Below are positions 34,806 to 46,559 of a stretch of DNA of 64,000 bases, one piece after another. Each line of letters opens with the position of its first letter. Position 1 is the first letter of the stretch. A program made the position numbers and the translations under genes. Under the pieces are notes generated by a model that saw only the letters and a program-made list of their open reading frames with translations, did no database searches and was not told where the DNA came from. Where the stretch lies: the NCBI RefSeq assembly GCF_016904675.1, contig NZ_CP070228.1, positions 372,001-436,000 on the forward strand, given 5' to 3'. Origin of the DNA: Arcanobacterium phocisimile. Lineage in GTDB: Bacteria; Actinomycetota; Actinomycetes; Actinomycetales; Actinomycetaceae.

Positions 34806-35654
34806 ATGCGGCTGCTAACTGATTACGCGCGGGTTCGAGTTCCAGCTAGTGCTGTGCTGTGTTCCGATAGTGAAGGCGAGCACATCAGTGTTGCGTTCGA
34901 GTTGTGGGACGACTACGCGGCAACAGTAACTGTGGGGGAGAGCCGAGCGACGATCACTGGTCCTAGTAAGGATGTGGCGCCACGAGATGGCCAACATCCG
35001 ACGATTATGGCTATGTTGGCAACGTTGGACAAGCTACAAGCTCCGCAGGCAGGTATTGCGCTTATTGGCCAAACACAAATACCGCCTGCGGTTGGCTTGG
35101 GTGCACGCTCGGCAGCGATTGTGGCCGGTATCAGTCTGGTGCGAGAGCTAGTGGGCAACCCGGAAGATTTTTCCGACGCCGATGCGTTCGAGCTAGCGAT
35201 ATCGTTGGGTGCTTCGCCGGCGCGTGTGCCGGCAATCATACAAGGTGGAGTAAGTCTGTCCTGGAACGACGGCGATGTGCACCGGGCTGTTTCGATACCG
35301 CAGGATTCGCCGTTGGCCACGACGCTACTGGTAGCCCACCGTCGTTCTACGACCGGTTCGCGATATGCGCGCGGTCCGGTTGCGGCCCTCACGCATGCGT
35401 TGACGCAAGATCCGCAGTTATTGTCGAGTTTGTGCCAACGGGTGATTACGCAGGGATCTGATGATAAAGCGGTTGTTTACAACGGCTATTTTCTCGAAGC
35501 GCTACACAAAGCACAATGGCCAGCGGTTTTTGCCGGCAGCGGACCTGCGATCGTGCTTTTTGCAGATCTGAGTCCTGATTTGCAAAAACGGTTCACCGGC
35601 GAAGGGTATGTCTGTATTGCAACTTCGGTCGCAAACTCTCGGCTCGACGATTGA
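34806..35654 (+). CDS. thrB: Homoserine kinase (GHMP family)
   Basis: 282 residues from ATG 34806, 13 bases after argS. GHMP kinase: motif 2 reads PPAVGLGARSAAIVAG, where the usual GLGSSAA has an altered GLGARSAA; motif 3 FAGSGPAIVLF is present. Position between argS and rho matches homoserine kinase in actinobacteria (argS-lysA-hom-thrC-thrB-rho), but lysA, hom and thrC are absent here. The divergent motif 2 raises the possibility of an altered substrate or reduced activity. Followed by a terminator hairpin. Confidence 0.85.
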   Translation: MRLLTDYARVRVPASAVLCSDSEGEHISVAFELWDDYAATVTVGESRATITGPSKDVAPRDGQHPTIMAMLATLDKLQAPQAGIALIGQTQIPPAVGLGARSAAIVAGISLVRELVGNPEDFSDADAFELAISLGASPARVPAIIQGGVSLSWNDGDVHRAVSIPQDSPLATTLLVAHRRSTTGSRYARGPVAALTHALTQDPQLLSSLCQRVITQGSDDKAVVYNGYFLEALHKAQWPAVFAGSGPAIVLFADLSPDLQKRFTGEGYVCIATSVANSRLDD

Positions 35655-35707
35655 ATGTGATTGTCGCCATTACGTGGCGTATTCAAGTTATCTTGTGTAC
35701 ACTTGAG

Positions 35708-35727
35708 AACAGCGAACGGCTGTTTTT
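35708..35727 (+). terminator. Intrinsic terminator after thrB
   Basis: AACAGC (35708-35713) and GCTGTT (35719-35724), loop 5, followed by TTT. Short stem but well placed between thrB and the rho leader. Confidence 0.55.
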
Positions 35728-35830
35728 GACTGCTTTGCAGTTTCGATAAAGCCAGAGTTCGCCCGGCTGATGTATATTCTCGCCGTTTATCCTTGATCCT
35801 TAAGCCGTCATGGTTTGATTATGTCTAGAA

Positions 35831-35860
35831 GGCCCTCAGGGCCACCGAGGAAGGAACCTC

Positions 35861-35861
<1 letters not shown>
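35831..35861 (+). promoter_or_regulatory. Rho leader hairpins around the ribosome-binding site
   Basis: GGCCCT-C-AGGGCC (35831-35843) then CGAGG-AAGGAA-CCTCG (35846-35861), in which the loop holds the Shine-Dalgarno GGAA and the right arm reaches the first base of the GTG start. It could tune rho translation. Seen in sequence; function is inference. Confidence 0.4.
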
Positions 35862-37600
<1,739 letters not shown>

Positions 37601-37617
37601 GTCCTAGCAATCCTTCG

Positions 37618-37668
37618 ATATTCCCCATGATATTACTCACGACAGGTGGGCACTATCATGGGGAATAT
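37618..37668. repeat. 15-bp perfect inverted repeat between rho and rpmE
   Basis: ATATTCCCCATGATA (37618-37632) and TATCATGGGGAATAT (37654-37668), loop 21. No T-run follows. It could be a rho terminator/processing hairpin or an operator for rpmE. Confidence 0.75.
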
Positions 37669-37735
37669 GATGTAATAATGAGTCGGCTATTGGTTCACCA
37701 CATGGCCGCTTGGTGTGAAAACCCCAAGCAATCCA

Positions 37736-37755
37736 CGAAAAATCCGTATTTTTCG
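37736..37755 (+). other. rpmE leader hairpin
   Basis: CGAAAAAT-CCGT-ATTTTTCG, perfect 8-bp stem, 46 bases before the rpmE start. Possible bL31 autoregulatory site; leader-mediated control is common for ribosomal proteins, but not shown for this sequence. Confidence 0.4.
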
Positions 37756-37801
37756 GGTGCGATGTGGACCCAAGGCAGAAAACGATCCAAGGAGATTTCC
37801 T

Positions 37802-38014
37802 ATGAAAAAAGGTATTCACCCAGATTACGCACCAGTGCATGTGACGTGTACGTGCGGCAATGAATTTGAAACCCGCTCCACCATCCAAGGTGGAGAGTTG
37901 CGTGTTGACGTCTGCTCAGCATGCCACCCGTTCTACACCGGAAAGCAGAAGATTCTGGACACCGGTGGTCGCGTGGCTCGCTTCGAAGCACGCTACGGCA
38001 AGCGCGCAAATTAG
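37802..38014 (+). CDS. rpmE: Large-subunit ribosomal protein bL31
   Basis: 70 residues from ATG 37802 (upstream AAGGAG; an earlier in-frame ATG is rejected). Zinc-containing (C+) form with CTCG at 16-19 region and CSAC near 37-40, and the conserved HPFYTGKQK segment. Found, as usual, after rho and before prfA. Confidence 0.96.
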   Translation: MKKGIHPDYAPVHVTCTCGNEFETRSTIQGGELRVDVCSACHPFYTGKQKILDTGGRVARFEARYGKRAN

Positions 38015-38022
38015 CTTCTCTT

Positions 38023-38061
38023 ACAAACGCCGGTACGATTTGTCGTGCCGGCGTTTGTTTT
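38023..38061 (+). terminator. Intrinsic terminator after rpmE
   Basis: 16-bp stem ACAAACGCCGGTACGA (38023-38038) and TCGTGCCGGCGTTTGT (38043-38058) with one G-U pair, loop of 4, followed by TTT. Confidence 0.85.
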
Positions 38062-38132
38062 ACGCGTAAAGTAAGAAAAGAGTTTCACCAGCTGGTGGCA
38101 ACCGACGCCCAGTCGATAATCAAAGGACAGCA

Positions 38133-39248
38133 ATGAGTGCATTTCCCGCAGCAGATGCGATGGTAGCGGAATATCTAGATATCGAGAGCCAGATGTCGTC
38201 CCCGGACGTGATTTCGCGTCCGGAAAAATTGCGCAGTCTCGGGCGTCGATACGCCCAACTCGGCCGCGTAGTAAGCCGATATCGCACATGGGAAAAGGCC
38301 CAAGCTGACCTCGATGATATTCGGGAAATCATTGAAATCGGCGGCGAAGACGGCGAACTATTTGAATCCGAATTACCCCGTTTGGAAAAGGAAGCAGCTG
38401 AGGCTGCAGCAAGTTTGCGTGACGCATTGATTCCACGCGACCCAGACGATTCGCGAGACGCTATCTTGGAAGTAAAAGCAGGCGAAGGTGGAGAAGAATC
38501 CGCGCTCTTTGCAGCAGATCTTGTACGTATGTATCAGCGTTACGCCGAATCCAAAGGTTGGAGTGTGCAAACCCTATCGTCCACCCCGACAGAGCTTGGT
38601 GGCTACAAAGATATCCAGATGGCTGTTAAAGCATCCTCGATTCCAGAAGATCCAGCTGACGGCGTGTGGGCACATCTGAAATTTGAAGCCGGAGTGCACC
38701 GTGTTCAGCGCGTGCCATCAACTGAATCCCAAGGGCGTATTCACACCTCGGCAGCTGGCGTGCTGGTCTTTGCAGAAGTTGACGAACCAGAAGAAGTTCA
38801 ACTCAACGACAACGAGCTACGCATCGACGTCTACCGTTCCTCCGGTCCTGGCGGCCAGTCAGTAAACACCACAGACTCTGCAGTGCGCATCACCCACTTG
38901 CCAACCGGTATTACAGTGTCAATGCAAGATGAAAAGTCGCAGATTAAGAATCGTGAAGCGGCTATGCGTGTCTTGTTGGCACGCCTGCGTCAGCTCCAAC
39001 TTGAAGAGCAGGCAGCAAAAGAAGCAGACCAACGTCGTTCCCAAGTGCGAACCGTGGACCGCTCCGAACGTGTACGCACCTACAACTTCCCCGAAAACCG
39101 CATCGCGGATCACCGCACCGGCTACAAGGCACACAACCTTGATGCAGTCCTCAACGGCGACCTCTCAGCTGTCATCGAATCCTTGCGCGTACTTGATGAA
39201 ACTGAGCGCCTAGATCAGGCTGCGAAAGATGCCACCGATCCACAATAG
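38133..39248 (+). CDS. prfA: Peptide chain release factor 1
   Basis: 371 residues. Recognises UAA and UAG through the PxT motif ([19 protein letters not shown] here) and catalyses peptide release through GGQ ([15 protein letters not shown], about residues 233-247). ATG with AAAGGACAG upstream. Next to prmC, whose product methylates the GGQ glutamine. Confidence 0.97.
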   Translation: MSAFPAADAMVAEYLDIESQMSSPDVISRPEKLRSLGRRYAQLGRVVSRYRTWEKAQADLDDIREIIEIGGEDGELFESELPRLEKEAAEAAASLRDALIPRDPDDSRDAILEVKAGEGGEESALFAADLVRMYQRYAESKGWSVQTLSSTPTELGGYKDIQMAVKASSIPEDPADGVWAHLKFEAGVHRVQRVPSTESQGRIHTSAAGVLVFAEVDEPEEVQLNDNELRIDVYRSSGPGGQSVNTTDSAVRITHLPTGITVSMQDEKSQIKNREAAMRVLLARLRQLQLEEQAAKEADQRRSQVRTVDRSERVRTYNFPENRIADHRTGYKAHNLDAVLNGDLSAVIESLRVLDETERLDQAAKDATDPQ

Positions 39249-39257
39249 GAATCACTT

Positions 39258-40097
39258 ATGGCTACTTGGGGAGAAGCAGTAGCGCGGGCAACGCAACGTT
39301 TTACGGAAGCTGGTCTACCATCTGCAGATGTGGACGCCAGGCTACTTGCCGAATGGGTGAATACCCGTCGGCCAGAGCTGGCAGCCTTGCTTACTGAGGG
39401 TCAAGTATCCCAATTTGAGGATGCTATTGTGCGCCGCGAACGGCACGAACCCGTTCAGCACATTATGGGGCTGATGTGGTTTCGCTATCTTGAGCTCGTT
39501 AGCCGGCCGGGCGTCTTTATCGTCCGCCCAGAAACCGAAATGGTGACCCAAGCTGGAATTGATACGCTAGCGAAGATCAGTGAGCCTCACCCCGTCGTCG
39601 TCGATCTATGTACTGGTTCGGGGGCAATCGCGATCTCGATAGCAACTGAAGTTTCCCGCGCGCGCGTATGGGCTGTTGAACAAGACTCCAACGCCTATCA
39701 GCTAGCGCGAGTGAATAACGCGCGCTATGGTTCGCATGTTGAACTCGTCGAAGGTGATGCACGTAGCGCGTTACCAGAACTAGTGGGCAGGGTGGATGTC
39801 GTCATCACGAATCCACCATATGTTCCGTATTCGGTCGAACTACCTGCGGACGTCCTCGCCGATCCGGCAGTGGCGCTATACGGCGGTGGTGACGATGGAT
39901 TAGATATTCCGCGTCAGCTCGTCACCCGCGCCTACGACCTGCTCAAGCCAAGCGGAGTGCTTATTATGGAACATAGCGATGAGCAAGGGCCAGCGTTAGT
40001 TGACTTTGCGCATCGGCACGGTTTTGTCAACGGGCACACCGGGTGCGATTTAGCTGGCAGGGACCGGTGGCTGTACGCAGAAAAAGAGGGTATGTGA
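39258..40097 (+). CDS. prmC: Release factor glutamine methyltransferase PrmC (HemK)
   Basis: 279 residues. N-terminal helical domain then Rossmann methyltransferase with RPETEM (about 91-96), SAM loop VVDLCTGSGAIAISIATE and the catalytic NPPYVPYS motif. Methylates the GGQ Gln of RF1/RF2. It begins 9 bases after prfA, and its stop overlaps the tsaC start (TGATG). Confidence 0.95.
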   Translation: MATWGEAVARATQRFTEAGLPSADVDARLLAEWVNTRRPELAALLTEGQVSQFEDAIVRRERHEPVQHIMGLMWFRYLELVSRPGVFIVRPETEMVTQAGIDTLAKISEPHPVVVDLCTGSGAIAISIATEVSRARVWAVEQDSNAYQLARVNNARYGSHVELVEGDARSALPELVGRVDVVITNPPYVPYSVELPADVLADPAVALYGGGDDGLDIPRQLVTRAYDLLKPSGVLIMEHSDEQGPALVDFAHRHGFVNGHTGCDLAGRDRWLYAEKEGM

Positions 40098-40735
40098 TGC
40101 AGGTTATTCACAGTGATCATCTGGCAACTGCGCTGGATGAAGCACGCACTGCAGTGTGCGCTGGTCAGGTTGTTTGTTTGCCTACAGATACCGTCTATGG
40201 CATCGGTGCTGACCCATTCTCTTACGACGCTGTGAGCGCACTTTTAGCGGCAAAGTCCCGTACCCGCGCAATGCCGCCACCGGTTTTGGTTGCCTCGGTT
40301 GAGCAGGCCGAAACCTTAGTGAGCCAGCTACCACAGAGCGCACGGTCGTTGATGAACGAATTTTGGCCGGGTGCACTAACGATTATTTTGCCTGCGCGTG
40401 ACTCGCTCGGCTGGGATCTAGGGGAGACGTTTGGAACTGTTGGCTTGCGTATGCCCGACGACGATGTCACCGTAGCTTTCTTACAACAAGTTGGTCCGTT
40501 GGCAGTTACCTCGGCAAATAAGACCGGGCAAGAGCCAGCCACTGAGATTGCACAAGCTGTTGAACAACTAGGCGAAGCTGTGGCAGTCTACCTCGATCAC
40601 GGGCGATCTCCAGGCGGTGTGCCGTCGACGATCGTGCGCTGGAACCAAGCCGATGATACGTATAGTGTCTTACGTCAAGGCGCATTGAGTCGTGCGGAGC
40701 TTGCTCGAATAGTCCACCTCGGAGATAACGCATGA
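40097..40735 (+). CDS. tsaC: L-threonylcarbamoyladenylate synthase (YrdC/Sua5 family)
   Basis: 212 residues from ATG 40097, overlapping the prmC stop. YrdC domain with [15 protein letters not shown] (about 29-43), [13 protein letters not shown] (the K-x-R nucleotide-binding region), [12 protein letters not shown] and a SANKTGQEP strand. Makes threonylcarbamoyl-AMP for the t6A37 tRNA modification. Its stop overlaps the wecA-like start (ATGA). Confidence 0.94.
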   Translation: MQVIHSDHLATALDEARTAVCAGQVVCLPTDTVYGIGADPFSYDAVSALLAAKSRTRAMPPPVLVASVEQAETLVSQLPQSARSLMNEFWPGALTIILPARDSLGWDLGETFGTVGLRMPDDDVTVAFLQQVGPLAVTSANKTGQEPATEIAQAVEQLGEAVAVYLDHGRSPGGVPSTIVRWNQADDTYSVLRQGALSRAELARIVHLGDNA

Positions 40736-41895
40736 GAGCATATCTATTAATCATGGTTATTGCTGGTATCGTCACGTATTTGTTGGTACCGGTGGTGCAT
40801 CGTGCGGCATTGGCAGCTGGCGCGATTACTGAGATTCGCGCTCGCGACGTACACAAAGTTCCCATTGCACGTCTCGGTGGAGTGGCAATGTATCTGGGCT
40901 TTGTCATCTCCCTTGTTATTGCTTCGCAAATTCCGTATTTCCATATCGTGCTAGGCCCAGGTTCAATGGCGTGGGCGGTGGTGGCAGGTGCAGGTATTAT
41001 TTGTGCCATCGGTGTAATTGACGATATCTATGAGCTGCCGTGGTATGCCAAGCTTGCTGGGCAGATGCTCGCTGCGGGTGTCATGGTGTGGTATGGCGTG
41101 CAACTCGTTAGTGTGCCGTTACTTGGCATTACTGTGGGGTCGGCTCGGTTGACTCTTTTCGTTACGATTGTTGCGGTGGTAGTTGTAGTCAATGCGGTGA
41201 ATTTCATCGACGGTCTTGATGGTTTAGCTGCTGGTGTAGTGGGTATTGCGGCCTTGGCGTTTTTTGCCTACACCTATTATTTGACACGGGAAACATCGCC
41301 AGGAGATTTCACGTCGATTGCCTCAGCTTTAGTGGCGCCGCTGGTTGGTATTTGTATAGGATTCTTACCGCATAATTTCCATCCTGCGAAGATTTTTATG
41401 GGTGATTCGGGCGCATTGATGTTGGGCACGATTATTGCGGGTGCGTCGATTGTCGTGACCGGTCAGATCGACCCGGTGGCTGCGAACACTCCGCAAGCTA
41501 TCCCTGCCTACATGCCGTTGATTGTGCCGTTATTAGTCTTGATTATTCCGATTGTGGATTTGGTGTGGGGAGTAGTTCGCCGCGTGGCGAAAGGGAAATC
41601 GCCTTTTTCTGCTGATGCGGGACATCTTCACCATCGGTTATTGCGCCACGGGCATTCGCATACGAATGCGGTATTGGTGCTGTATATGTGGACCGCGGTT
41701 GCTTCGTTTAGTGCAGTGAGTGCGGTGGCTTTCCCGTTGCGTTGGGTGCTACCGGCGAGTATTTTCGGTGTACTGATCGCGATAGCAGTAACATTTCAAG
41801 TTTTTGCTGCGCGTCGTGCGCGTGCCGTGGCACGGCTAAAGGAAGCGGTACACCAAACAATCCATAGTAAATCCGATGTTCCGACGGAATCATAA
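40732..41895 (+). CDS. Polyprenyl-phosphate GlcNAc-1-phosphate transferase (WecA/TagO-like)
   Basis: 387 residues, about eleven membrane helices. MraY/WecA-family motifs: [32 protein letters not shown] (catalytic Asp region), [11 protein letters not shown] and [15 protein letters not shown] (His cluster typical of the WecA/TagO branch). It starts cell-envelope glycan synthesis on a lipid carrier, as WecA/Rfe does in mycobacteria, where it sits at the same place before the atp operon. Overlaps its neighbours on both sides. Confidence 0.92.
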   Translation: MRAYLLIMVIAGIVTYLLVPVVHRAALAAGAITEIRARDVHKVPIARLGGVAMYLGFVISLVIASQIPYFHIVLGPGSMAWAVVAGAGIICAIGVIDDIYELPWYAKLAGQMLAAGVMVWYGVQLVSVPLLGITVGSARLTLFVTIVAVVVVVNAVNFIDGLDGLAAGVVGIAALAFFAYTYYLTRETSPGDFTSIASALVAPLVGICIGFLPHNFHPAKIFMGDSGALMLGTIIAGASIVVTGQIDPVAANTPQAIPAYMPLIVPLLVLIIPIVDLVWGVVRRVAKGKSPFSADAGHLHHRLLRHGHSHTNAVLVLYMWTAVASFSAVSAVAFPLRWVLPASIFGVLIAIAVTFQVFAARRARAVARLKEAVHQTIHSKSDVPTES

Positions 41896-42307
41896 ACCTG
41901 GTGAGCGCAGGAGCGCTCAAGAGATTATTCTGCGCTCAATTGTCTGGAATCTTGCTGCCACGATCGTCATATTTGGCGCAGTAAGTATCGGAGCGTTACT
42001 TTCGGGGTATGGACAGCTTGCAGTTTCTGTCGCGTATGGAACTGGCATCTTGCTTGCCTTAGACGTGGTCAACGCAGTGTTTTCATTTTTCACTTTTGCG
42101 CGACTGAATGCCGGGGTGACGATGGTTGGTGGCTACTTTGTTAAAATCATGATTATTGCGTTGGCGATGCAGATAATAACTCAGTTACCACTGTGTGAAC
42201 CACGAGTGGTGATCATTGCCATGATGTGTGGGATTATGCTGAATTTATTGACAATTTCGGTGGTGATCATTGGCGAGGATGGGCCATCCATTAGTGCCGA
42301 TGTTTAA
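41876..42307 (+). CDS. AtpI-like small membrane protein
   Basis: 143 residues, four membrane segments (about 23-43, 51-72, 81-101, 110-132). Lies between the wecA-like gene (20-base overlap) and atpB, the position of the weakly conserved AtpI/Rv1303-type proteins that help ATP synthase c-ring assembly. Sequence similarity to AtpI is not obvious by eye; the call rests on position and topology. Confidence 0.7.
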   Translation: MFRRNHKPGERRSAQEIILRSIVWNLAATIVIFGAVSIGALLSGYGQLAVSVAYGTGILLALDVVNAVFSFFTFARLNAGVTMVGGYFVKIMIIALAMQIITQLPLCEPRVVIIAMMCGIMLNLLTISVVIIGEDGPSISADV

Positions 42308-42448
42308 GATATCCCACGTGTTTGTTTGCCCTTTGGCTATGGGCGATGAACTCGGGTAGAGTAAACAATGTTCATACCTTGAAGTCGCGGATGAGCGCCA
42401 TTGGCGACTGCAGGTACAGTCCGTGCAATACTGAGGATTTTAAGAACT

Positions 42449-43279
42449 GTGTTTTCTCTTTTGAAAGCTCTGGGAGCTGCGCCGATTATTCTTGCGTCAC
42501 AGTCGGGTGATTCATTCGCTCCACCGACGTTGGATCACGAGTTCAATCCCGATCCGTTGTTATTCGCGGGTACGCCATTCGAAATCCATCGCCTGCTCAT
42601 GGTGCGGTTGATTGCGGTTTTTGTGCTGCTTGGGGTGATGCTTTGGTATTCACGTTCGGCCAAATTAGTGCCTTCACGTGGTCAAGCGGCAGTTGAAACA
42701 TTGCTCGATTTCTCCCGCGTCCAAATCGGTGAAGAAATCCTCGGGGAAGATCAGGCAGCAAAGTACCAGCCAATGATCGCCACTGTATTTATCGGCATTC
42801 TTTTCATGAACCTCACCGGTGTTATCCCCGGGTTGCAAATCGCGGGTACTTCACTCGTCGGTATGCCACTCATTTTTGCACTGTTTGTCTTCGTCGGCTT
42901 CGTTCTTGCCGGGATTAAATCTCGGGGTTTCGGTCGGTTCTTCAAGGAACAGCTCTTTCCGTCTGGAGTGCCAAAACCAGTTTATATTCTGCTCGCTCCA
43001 CTCGAATTTTTCTCAACCTTCATTCTCCGTCCGCTAACTCTTACCGTTCGTTTGCTCTCAAACATGGTTGCCGGACACTTCATTTTGGTCCTGTGCTTTT
43101 TGGGAACGCATTATCTCTATTTTGAGATCAGCGGCGTTTTTGGTGCGGGGCTAGGAAGCCTCACTCTTCTCGTAGGCGTTGTCTTCGTCGTCTTCGAGCT
43201 TTTTGTTGGCGCATTGCAAGCATATATTTTCGCTATGCTTGCTGCCGTCTACATTTCATTATCCATCTCAGAACACTGA
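42449..43279 (+). CDS. atpB: ATP synthase F0 subunit a
   Basis: 276 residues from GTG 42449 (upstream GAGGA); TTG 42401 would give 292. Multi-helix membrane protein forming the proton half-channels. Helix with the essential Arg is seen in FILRPLTLTVRLLSNMVAGH, and the C terminus LQAYIFAMLAAVYIS is diagnostic. First of the eight F-type ATPase structural genes here. Confidence 0.95.
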   Translation: MFSLLKALGAAPIILASQSGDSFAPPTLDHEFNPDPLLFAGTPFEIHRLLMVRLIAVFVLLGVMLWYSRSAKLVPSRGQAAVETLLDFSRVQIGEEILGEDQAAKYQPMIATVFIGILFMNLTGVIPGLQIAGTSLVGMPLIFALFVFVGFVLAGIKSRGFGRFFKEQLFPSGVPKPVYILLAPLEFFSTFILRPLTLTVRLLSNMVAGHFILVLCFLGTHYLYFEISGVFGAGLGSLTLLVGVVFVVFELFVGALQAYIFAMLAAVYISLSISEH

Positions 43280-43516
<237 letters not shown>

Positions 43517-43521
43517 TACGT

Positions 43522-44073
43522 ATGACAAGCACGACTATCCTTGCTGAAGGTGGCAATTCGCTACTTATACCAGCGTTACCAGATCTGGTGTGGGGTACTG
43601 TCGCGTTCGTGATCGTTGCGATTTCTATCTACAAGCTTGCATGGCCAACGTTCATGGCAACGTTGGATGAGCGAGCAGAAAAGATTGAGAAGGGTCTGCA
43701 CGCCGCGGATGCGGCACGTGCTGAAATCGCTGACCAACGTGCCGGCCTGGAAGAAGAGATTCGCGATGCCCATCGCGATGCCGAGCAAATTCGCGAAAAA
43801 GCCAATGCGCATGCAAAAGCGATCATGACTGATGCCCAGTCCCAAGCACACACAAGCGCTGATCAGATCATCGACAATGCACATCGACGTATTGCTGCTG
43901 ATTCAGATGCAGCTCGGCGTGTACTACGTGCCGAGTTAGGCGTTCTTGCTACCGAACTAGCTACCCGTATCGTCGGTGAATCGTTGACTGATTCAGAACT
44001 AGCTCAACGAGTAACTGATCGATTCTTAGACGAGCTTGAGGCTTCAACTCCTTCAGCTCCACAGGAGGCTTAA
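43522..44073 (+). CDS. atpF: ATP synthase F0 subunit b
   Basis: 183 residues from ATG 43522, 5 bases after atpE (a GTG at 43513 overlapping atpE is less likely). One N-terminal membrane helix (about 18-38) followed by a long charged coiled coil (about 45-150) that forms the peripheral stalk. Stop overlaps the atpH start (TAATG). Confidence 0.95.
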   Translation: MTSTTILAEGGNSLLIPALPDLVWGTVAFVIVAISIYKLAWPTFMATLDERAEKIEKGLHAADAARAEIADQRAGLEEEIRDAHRDAEQIREKANAHAKAIMTDAQSQAHTSADQIIDNAHRRIAADSDAARRVLRAELGVLATELATRIVGESLTDSELAQRVTDRFLDELEASTPSAPQEA

Positions 44074-44888
44074 TGCGTTCGGGAAGCGAAGCAGCGTTAA
44101 CGCGGGCACGTGATCGGTGGGACGGGTTAACCAGTCAGATAGCAGGCGATGAACTCGATATTGCGCAAGCAATATTTTCTATCGCAGACATTCTCGGGGA
44201 GAACCCAGCGATTGTTGCAGCTTTAGAAGACAGCTCGCGTCCGGCAGATGCCCGCGCAAACCTCGTGGTAAATCTGTTCTCTGGGAAGACTCGTGGTGTA
44301 GTCATTGATTTGCTCACTGGCTTAGCTCGTGAGCGTTGGTCAGAATCTGGCGATATTGTTGTTAGCTTGGAGTATCTGGGTGCGTATACAGTATTGCTCG
44401 GTGCTCGCCGCGAAGATGAGCTCTCTCGTGTAGAGGAAGAGCTGTACGTTTCTCTGCGTACCTTGCGTGCGGAGCGTGGTTTGCGATTGACACTGAGTGA
44501 TCGTCATTACCCGGCCCCAGCGCGTGCTCAACTCGCCGAACAGGTGTTTGCTGGATGTGTTGTCTACACGCAACGATTGTTAATGCGCGCAGTTATTCGT
44601 ACTGTCCGGGGTTGGACGTTAGCTCAATCTCTGACCCGTTATCTTGATCTCGCTGCTGAACTCGACCGACATATCGTCGCATCTGTTACGAGTGCGGTGC
44701 CACTCACTCGAGCGCAAGAAGATCGACTACGTTCGATTTTGACGCGTACCTACAATAAAAATGTAACAATCCACGTCACTTTAGATCCAGCCGTTATTGG
44801 TGGTATCCGAGTTCACGTGGGCGACGATGTGATAGATGGAACTCTTGCAAACCGTATTTCGGCATTGCGGAAGAACTTTACAAACTAA
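44073..44888 (+). CDS. atpH: ATP synthase F1 subunit delta
   Basis: 271 residues, the longer size common in actinobacteria. Helical N-terminal part (SIADILGENPAIVAALEDSS) and the conserved C-terminal strand-rich end (DPAVIGGIRVHVGDDVIDGT then LANRISALR). Connects the b stalk to the top of F1. One-base overlap with atpF. Confidence 0.95.
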   Translation: MRSGSEAALTRARDRWDGLTSQIAGDELDIAQAIFSIADILGENPAIVAALEDSSRPADARANLVVNLFSGKTRGVVIDLLTGLARERWSESGDIVVSLEYLGAYTVLLGARREDELSRVEEELYVSLRTLRAERGLRLTLSDRHYPAPARAQLAEQVFAGCVVYTQRLLMRAVIRTVRGWTLAQSLTRYLDLAAELDRHIVASVTSAVPLTRAQEDRLRSILTRTYNKNVTIHVTLDPAVIGGIRVHVGDDVIDGTLANRISALRKNFTN

Positions 44889-44931
44889 TTAACTTGCAGC
44901 TTACGAGCTGCTTCGAGCGAAGGAATGATGT

Positions 44932-46557
44932 ATGGCTGATGTGACAATCCAGCCCGATGAAATCCGGTCTGCACTGGATACGTTTGTCAGCTCTTATGAG
45001 CCGGCAACAGCCAGCAGTGAAGAGGTCGGTCACGTCACACTATGTGCCGATGGTATTGCCCGTGTTGAAGGCTTGCCAGGAGCGATGGCGAACGAACTAT
45101 TGAAGTTCGAAGACGGCACTCTCGGTTTGGCCATGAACCTTGAAGAACGCGAGATCGGCGTCGTCGTCCTCGGAGACTTCTCGCACATTGAAGAGGGAAT
45201 GGAAGTACGCCGAACTGGCGAAGTTCTCTCTGTTCCTGTCGGAGAAGGTTATTTAGGGCGCGTTGTTGATCCGCTTGGACATCCGATTGACGGATTGGGA
45301 GAAATTACCGATCTCGATTCTCGGCGTGCTCTTGAACTACAGGCGCCCGGCGTCATGGCTCGCAAATCAGTTCACGAGCCACTCCAAACCGGTATCAAAG
45401 CTATTGATGCAATGATTCCGATTGGTCGTGGCCAGCGTCAGCTCATTATTGGTGACCGTAAGACTGGAAAGACTGCGCTAGCTGTCGATACCATTCTCAA
45501 CCAGAAAGCCAATTGGGAGTCTGGCGATCCGCAGAAGCAAGTTCGGTGTATTTATGTAGCGATTGGACAAAAGGGCTCCACGATTGCTGAAGTTCGCGCA
45601 ACGCTCGAGCGCAACGGAGCATTGGAATACACCACCATTGTTGCTTCTCCAGCATCAGACTCCGCTGGTTTCAAGTACCTGGCTCCTTACACCGGTTCCG
45701 CCATCGGCCAGCATTGGATGTATGACGGCAAGCATGTCCTGATTATTTTCGATGATCTCTCCAAGCAGGCAGAAGCATACCGATCTGTTTCCCTGCTTTT
45801 GCGTCGCCCACCGGGCCGTGAAGCATACCCAGGAGACGTCTTCTACTTACACTCCCGGCTCCTTGAACGTTGTGCAAAGCTCTCTGACGAGCTCGGCGGT
45901 GGTTCGATGACGGGTCTACCGATTATCGAAACCAAGGCAAACGACGTTTCGGCATACATCCCAACCAACGTCATTTCAATTACTGACGGGCAAATCTTCC
46001 TCCAGTCCGATCTGTTCAATGCAAACCAGCGCCCAGCTGTGGACGTCGGTATCTCCGTCTCCCGCGTGGGCGGTGACGCTCAGATTAAGGCGATGAAGAA
46101 AGTTGCTGGAACCTTGAAGATCACCTTGGCGCAGTACCGCTCCCAGGCCGCGTTCGCAATGTTCGCATCTGACCTAGACGCTACGACTCGCCAGCAGCTT
46201 GCCCGCGGCGAACGTCTGATGGCCTTGCTCAAGCAGCCGCAGTACACGCCATACGCTGTTGAAGATCAAGTTGCGTCGGTGTGGGCCGGATCTAACGGTT
46301 ACCTTGACGATATCGACGTCAAGGATATTCCTAAGTTTGAATCTGGTCTGATCAGCTACTTGCGGAACAACACGTCAGTTCTTGCGGATATTGCCACCAC
46401 TGGTAAGCTCGAAGAAAGTACTGAAGAAGCACTTCGTTCGGGCATTGAAGAGTTCCGTGCGGGCTTCACTGCAAATAATGACACCGTATCTGAGGATGAC
46501 TCGCTCCCAGAGGCTGAGCAGTCACAAGAACAGATCGTTCGTACGAAGCGGGGCTGA
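44932..46557 (+). CDS. atpA: ATP synthase F1 subunit alpha
   Basis: 541 residues. Beta-barrel N-terminal domain, nucleotide-binding domain with [13 protein letters not shown] (P-loop, about 173-185), [17 protein letters not shown], and the conserved signature [14 protein letters not shown]. The C terminus carries an acidic tail ([12 protein letters not shown]). ATG with GAAGGAATG upstream. Confidence 0.98.
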   Translation: MADVTIQPDEIRSALDTFVSSYEPATASSEEVGHVTLCADGIARVEGLPGAMANELLKFEDGTLGLAMNLEEREIGVVVLGDFSHIEEGMEVRRTGEVLSVPVGEGYLGRVVDPLGHPIDGLGEITDLDSRRALELQAPGVMARKSVHEPLQTGIKAIDAMIPIGRGQRQLIIGDRKTGKTALAVDTILNQKANWESGDPQKQVRCIYVAIGQKGSTIAEVRATLERNGALEYTTIVASPASDSAGFKYLAPYTGSAIGQHWMYDGKHVLIIFDDLSKQAEAYRSVSLLLRRPPGREAYPGDVFYLHSRLLERCAKLSDELGGGSMTGLPIIETKANDVSAYIPTNVISITDGQIFLQSDLFNANQRPAVDVGISVSRVGGDAQIKAMKKVAGTLKITLAQYRSQAAFAMFASDLDATTRQQLARGERLMALLKQPQYTPYAVEDQVASVWAGSNGYLDDIDVKDIPKFESGLISYLRNNTSVLADIATTGKLEESTEEALRSGIEEFRAGFTANNDTVSEDDSLPEAEQSQEQIVRTKRG

Positions 46558-46559
46558 TC

